Below, piece by piece: positions 6,933 to 10,049 of a stretch of 10,049 bases of DNA. Source of the stretch: Flavobacteriaceae bacterium (lineage in GTDB: Bacteria; Bacteroidota; Bacteroidia; Flavobacteriales; Flavobacteriaceae); NCBI GenBank assembly GCA_013042255.1, contig JABDQK010000084.1, positions 1-10,049 of the forward strand, given 5' to 3'. A program made the position numbers and the translations under genes. Positions within the stretch are counted from its first letter, which is position 1. The number at the start of each line of letters is the position of its first letter. The notes under the pieces are model-generated. The model was given only the letters and a program-made list of their open reading frames with translations. It was not told the origin of the DNA and searched no databases.

Positions 6933-7655
6933 ATGAAATTAGATATTTTAGTTTTTGGTGCCCATCCGGATGATGCCGAACTGGGCGCGGGGGGAACTAT
7001 AGCCAAAGAGATAGCCCTGGGTAAAAAGGTGGGCATTATCGATCTCACCAGAGGTGAGCTCGGAACCCGTGGATCTGCTGAAATCAGGGACAAGGAAGCA
7101 GCCGAATCTGCGAAAATACTCGGCCTGAGTGTGCGAGAGAATATGGAATTTGCAGATGGGTTTTTTCCTAACGACCAGAAACACCAGCTGGCCCTGATCA
7201 GGAAGATCAGAACTTATAAACCTGAAATTGTCCTATGCAATGCAATTGAGGATCGTCATATTGACCATGCCAGAGGCAGTGAGCTGGTAAGCAATGCCTG
7301 TTTCCTCAGCGGGTTGGTAAAGATCGATACGATGGCAGAAGGGGATGACCAATGGCAGGATCCCTGGCGTCCTAAACAGGTATATCACTACATACAGTGG
7401 AAAAACCTCGAACCGGATTTTGTTGTTGACATCACTGGTTTTATTGATAAAAAGATGGAATCAATAATGGCGTATAGCTCACAGTTTTACGATCCGGAGA
7501 GTAAAGAACCAAGTACTCCGATTAGCAGTAAGAATTTTACAGATAGTGTTACCTATCGGGCCAGGGATATGGGCCGGATTGTTGGGGTAGAATATGCTGA
7601 AGGGTTTACGGCAGAACGCTTTATAGGGGTGAACAGCCTGAGTGATATTTTCTAG
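6933..7655 (+). CDS. bshB1: Bacillithiol biosynthesis deacetylase BshB1
   Basis: This zinc-dependent deacetylase of the PIG-L/LmbE family converts GlcNAc-malate to GlcN-malate, the second step of bacillithiol synthesis before BshC adds cysteine. AHPDDAELGAGG (10-21) holds zinc ligands H11 and D14 and the catalytic D13. EDRHIDHARG (106-115) supplies H109 and zinc ligand H112. The spacing agrees with Bacillus BshB enzymes. LTRGELGTRGS (38-48) and the C-terminal YAEGFTAERF (221-230) are typical of the BshB1 branch rather than general LmbE proteins. At 240 residues it is full length. The ATG at 6933 follows ACAAGG by a few bases and starts right at the first beta strand. It lies 21 bases after the PLP enzyme and probably shares its transcript. 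Its TAG stop overlaps the stop of the convergent kinase gene. bshA and bshC are not in the window. Confidence 0.93.
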   Translation: MKLDILVFGAHPDDAELGAGGTIAKEIALGKKVGIIDLTRGELGTRGSAEIRDKEAAESAKILGLSVRENMEFADGFFPNDQKHQLALIRKIRTYKPEIVLCNAIEDRHIDHARGSELVSNACFLSGLVKIDTMAEGDDQWQDPWRPKQVYHYIQWKNLEPDFVVDITGFIDKKMESIMAYSSQFYDPESKEPSTPISSKNFTDSVTYRARDMGRIVGVEYAEGFTAERFIGVNSLSDIF

Positions 7656-9712
7656 CTGGCCTGACTGTATTTGTCTTCGGCTTTGGGTAGCGTAAAGTAG
7701 AAGGTACTTCCTTTTCTCAGGGCGCTTTCTGCCCATATAGCACCTCCGTTTTTCTCAACCATCTCCTTGCAGAGGGAGAGGCCCAGACCTGTTCCTTTTT
7801 CGTTATTGGTTCCGTAGGTGGTAATATTAGAATTCTTCTTGAATAGTTTTTCAACGGTTACCTTATCCATTCCTACACCGGTATCCCTAACAGAAATTTC
7901 CCACTTATCGTTTTTCTCCTGGGCCTTGATGGTGATCATCCCATTTTCAGGAGTAAATTTAAGTGCATTGCTGATGAGGTTTCGAACAACGATGTCTATC
8001 TGATTGCTGTCAGACCAGATCAACGTATTACCATTGAGTTCACTTACAATTTTTATTGATTTGGATTTGGCGAGTTCAGAAAGCAGGTTGATATTTTCAT
8101 CCACAAGGGTTTCCAGAGAGAACACAGCGGCCTTTGTTGTAGAACCATTCATTTGTGAATTCCCCCAGGACAAGAGATTATTTAAGGTAAAATAGATATG
8201 ATCGACGTCATTTTTAAGTTTAGGAATAAATTCAAAGAATTCCGATTTATTCATCTCCCCGTCGGTGAACATTTGCAGCAGCCCCTGTAATGCACCGATT
8301 GGTCCCCGCAGGTCGTGTCCTATGATAGAAAATAACTTGGTCTTTGTCTCATTACTATCGGTGAGGGCAGCCTCATGGGCTTCCAGTTTTTCCTTCTTCG
8401 CGTTTAATTCGGTATTTAATCTTTTTTGAATCTTTTCTGCTCTTTTAATAAAGAAAGTGATTATAGAAAAGATGATCATTACAATTATACCGGCATAAAT
8501 AAGACCCCGCTGTTTGGCAAGAGCCTTTTGATTCTCGTCAATAAGTGTTTGTTTCTGCTGGTCGTATTCTGCCCTGGTTTTGAGCATGGTTAAACTCTTC
8601 TTGTTTTCATTCCGATGGAGGGTATCGCTGAGTTCCTGGTAGATTTCATGGAATGCCAGTGCCTTCCTGTAATCATTATTGTTTTTGTTTATGTTGTAAA
8701 GGGTTTTGGCACACTTCTGTGTTCCTTCCAGGAATTTTATACGATTGGAAATCTCATAAGCCTCCATGGCATAATTCTGTGCAAGGCTGTCTTTTCCCTG
8801 GCCCAGATATGCTTCAGCCATTCCGTTGAAAAGATATATCCTTCCCCTGTCGTCGTCGAGATCTTCATGGAGTAGCTCTCCCTGATGATACCAGTAGAGG
8901 GCCCACTGGTACTTTTGCTGCTTTAGGTAGACTTTACCCTTGATTTCATAGGCATAGGCAAGCCAATCCATCACTTCGTTATCTTCAAAGATGGCAATAC
9001 TCCTGTTCACATTAAACATGGCGTAGTCTAATTTCCCCATCTCTGCATAGAGGGAAGCCAGATTACTCATGGTCTGTCCTGAATTCACATCATCCCCGAT
9101 CTGATCATTCAGCTTTTTTACTTTATCATAGAATATCTGTGCCTGGTCATAGTCTTTCTGAGCTGCATATAACCCGGCAATATTCTCATTCATAATCGAT
9201 AACATCTCCAGTTCACCCTTTTCTTCTGCTATTTCAATTCCCTGTAGATAATTATTGAGAGATTTGGCATAGTCACCTTTAAAGGCGTATTCTGAGGCGA
9301 GGTTATTTATGATTCGAAGTGTTAGCTCGCAGGCTTCAATATTTTTGGCAAGGATCAGGGCTTTGGTATAATTATTAATAGCGGCAACGCGCTCTCCTTT
9401 GCCAGAATAATAGTCTCCTAATCCCAGGTATGATTCGCTCTGGCCTTTAACGTATTCAGCTTTTTGACTGTGAACAAGGGCTTGTTTGGAAATAGTGAGC
9501 AGGCTATCAGTCTTGTAATAGCGAAAATTCTTTCCTAATTTATTGAGCAGATTGATATATACCGTATCGGTGACTTGAAAACCTTGCTGCGCCTTTAAGT
9601 TTTGAATTTCTGATAGCAGACTTTTTGTGTCTTCCTGGGCAATTCCTGTCACACTGAACAGGATAGCCAGCAACAGGAAACTAGCCTTTCTGGCAAGTTT
9701 GTTCTGAAGCAT
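7652..9712 (-). CDS. TPR-containing sensor histidine kinase with secreted sensor region
   Basis: From the chosen ATG at 9712 the protein has 686 residues. A signal peptide comes first (MLQNKLARKASFLLLAILFS, cleavage likely after TGIA near residue 25). A periplasmic array of about six to seven tetratricopeptide repeats follows (roughly 65-365), then one membrane helix (about 403-423) and a coiled-coil stretch (425-455). The HisKA H-box is SIIGHDLRGPIGAL with phospho-acceptor H466. The HATPase region has its N-box around N578 and N582 (NLISNALKF), the G1 box DTGVG (610-614) and the G2 box GTGLGL (640-645). It probably signals to a separate response regulator, as no receiver domain or DNA-binding domain is fused. 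In-frame starts further upstream exist (ATG at 9739, TTG at 9757), but they put about 9-15 extra residues ahead of a normal signal peptide. A weak promoter, TTG (9757-9755) followed after 20 bases by CCATTTTG, would also favour 9712. The ligand is unknown. Confidence 0.92.
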   Translation of the reverse strand: MLQNKLARKASFLLLAILFSVTGIAQEDTKSLLSEIQNLKAQQGFQVTDTVYINLLNKLGKNFRYYKTDSLLTISKQALVHSQKAEYVKGQSESYLGLGDYYSGKGERVAAINNYTKALILAKNIEACELTLRIINNLASEYAFKGDYAKSLNNYLQGIEIAEEKGELEMLSIMNENIAGLYAAQKDYDQAQIFYDKVKKLNDQIGDDVNSGQTMSNLASLYAEMGKLDYAMFNVNRSIAIFEDNEVMDWLAYAYEIKGKVYLKQQKYQWALYWYHQGELLHEDLDDDRGRIYLFNGMAEAYLGQGKDSLAQNYAMEAYEISNRIKFLEGTQKCAKTLYNINKNNNDYRKALAFHEIYQELSDTLHRNENKKSLTMLKTRAEYDQQKQTLIDENQKALAKQRGLIYAGIIVMIIFSIITFFIKRAEKIQKRLNTELNAKKEKLEAHEAALTDSNETKTKLFSIIGHDLRGPIGALQGLLQMFTDGEMNKSEFFEFIPKLKNDVDHIYFTLNNLLSWGNSQMNGSTTKAAVFSLETLVDENINLLSELAKSKSIKIVSELNGNTLIWSDSNQIDIVVRNLISNALKFTPENGMITIKAQEKNDKWEISVRDTGVGMDKVTVEKLFKKNSNITTYGTNNEKGTGLGLSLCKEMVEKNGGAIWAESALRKGSTFYFTLPKAEDKYSQAS

Positions 9713-9941
9713 AAAAATTGAAGACGCAAAATGGCGCATACCTATTATATATATCAAGCAATAAAAATAAGCTGGAAGGCAGGCCGGTTCTAAAATTTGT
9801 TGTGAAATGCCCGATTTTGTGTGTTATATCGATATTTTATGACTTTTGATCCCGAAAAAGGTCTAAATACACCGAAATCTGAAGTGAAAAAATCAGGAGG
9901 GATAGCCTTAGGATTTTATTTTAAAATATCAATTGTTTTAT

Positions 9942-9973
9942 TTTGATGCAATAGGCAAAAAAAATTACCTTTG
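9942..9973 (+). promoter_or_regulatory. Promoter of the tRNA-His gene
   Basis: TTTG (9942-9945) and TACCTTTG (9966-9973), an exact TAnnTTTG match, are separated by 20 bases. This is the standard spacing of the Bacteroidota primary sigma factor promoter. Transcription would begin near 9980, about ten bases before the tRNA. It is the best-formed promoter in the window. Confidence 0.7.
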
Positions 9974-9988
9974 CCACCGCTTAGTTAC

Positions 9989-10049
9989 GGTGGTTGTAGC
10001 TCAGTTGGTTAGAGCGCTGGATTGTGGTTCCAGAGGTCGCCGGTTCGAG
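9989..10049 (+). tRNA. tRNA-His(GTG), 3' end cut off by the window
   Basis: The acceptor 5' strand GTGGTTG begins at 9990, preceded by G9989, which would be the extra G-1 typical of tRNA-His. Next come T8-A9, a D arm with GCTC (9999-10002) pairing GAGC (10012-10015), and an anticodon stem CTGGA (10017-10021) pairing TCCAG (10029-10033). The loop TTGTGGT has GTG at 10024-10026, so it reads histidine codons. The T arm starts GCCGG TTCGA and the sequence ends there. About 16-27 bases, including the 3' acceptor strand, lie beyond the window. Confidence 0.95.

Noticed and set aside
7818..8875. Plus-strand open frames opposite the histidine kinase
   Set aside because: The kinase frame holds the H, N, G1 and G2 boxes and TPRs; the opposite frames show no domain.
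9713..9757. Longer kinase starts at TTG 9757 or ATG 9739
   Set aside because: They add residues ahead of a standard signal peptide, and the promoter-like CCATTTTG would lie downstream of them. They are not excluded.
9826..9835. Ten-base palindrome ATATCGATAT between the kinase and tRNA-His
   Set aside because: A short AT-rich palindrome is expected by chance, and it has no clear position relative to a promoter.
1..10049. CRISPR array, insertion sequence, phage, toxin-antitoxin or defence system
   Set aside because: No regularly spaced repeats, terminal inverted repeats, transposase or integrase motifs, or recognisable defence domains were seen. Although the window ends in a tRNA gene, which can be an integration site, no attachment repeat is visible.

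Overview
The window looks like an ordinary chromosomal stretch of a member of the Bacteroidota, most likely a marine-type flavobacterium. The reasons are: a fused ResB-CcsA cytochrome c assembly protein, a BshB1-type bacillithiol deacetylase, and a secreted-TPR histidine kinase of the flavobacterial style. Several genes are also preceded by the Bacteroidota -7 promoter box (TAnnTTTG) and have AT-rich leaders without strong Shine-Dalgarno sequences. Genus and species cannot be read from the sequence.

Layout, left to right. Positions 1-50 hold the last 15 codons of an unidentified + strand gene. A 156-base gap contains an inverted repeat that runs into a promoter box. It leads to ccsBA (207-3386), the membrane heme-delivery and c-type cytochrome synthase. 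A short gap with a promoter-like box precedes a membrane-anchored 184-residue protein of unknown function (3493-4047). The 238-base gap that follows carries two adjacent imperfect palindromes and leads to a MATE-family efflux pump (4286-5695). A promoter box directly after the MATE stop precedes a PLP-dependent trans-sulfuration-family enzyme (5733-6911). Twenty-one bases later comes bshB1 (6933-7655). On the opposite strand a TPR sensor histidine kinase (9712-7652) converges on bshB1, and the two stop codons overlap in one CTAG tetranucleotide. The window ends inside a tRNA-His(GTG) gene with a well-formed promoter.

How the genes relate. The clearest functional link is between the trans-sulfuration enzyme and bshB1. 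Both belong to low-molecular-weight thiol and sulfur amino acid metabolism and probably share a transcript. CcsBA serves respiratory or periplasmic cytochrome c assembly, but no c-type cytochrome gene is visible nearby. The MATE pump and the kinase look like independent units; the kinase has no response regulator gene in the window.

I found no mobile element, CRISPR array, phage gene, defence system or biosynthetic cluster, and no convincing undescribed system. The points worth a second look are the CcsBA fusion seam and insert, the unusual substrate motifs of the PLP enzyme, the palindromes before the MATE gene, the unknown membrane protein and the orphan kinase.
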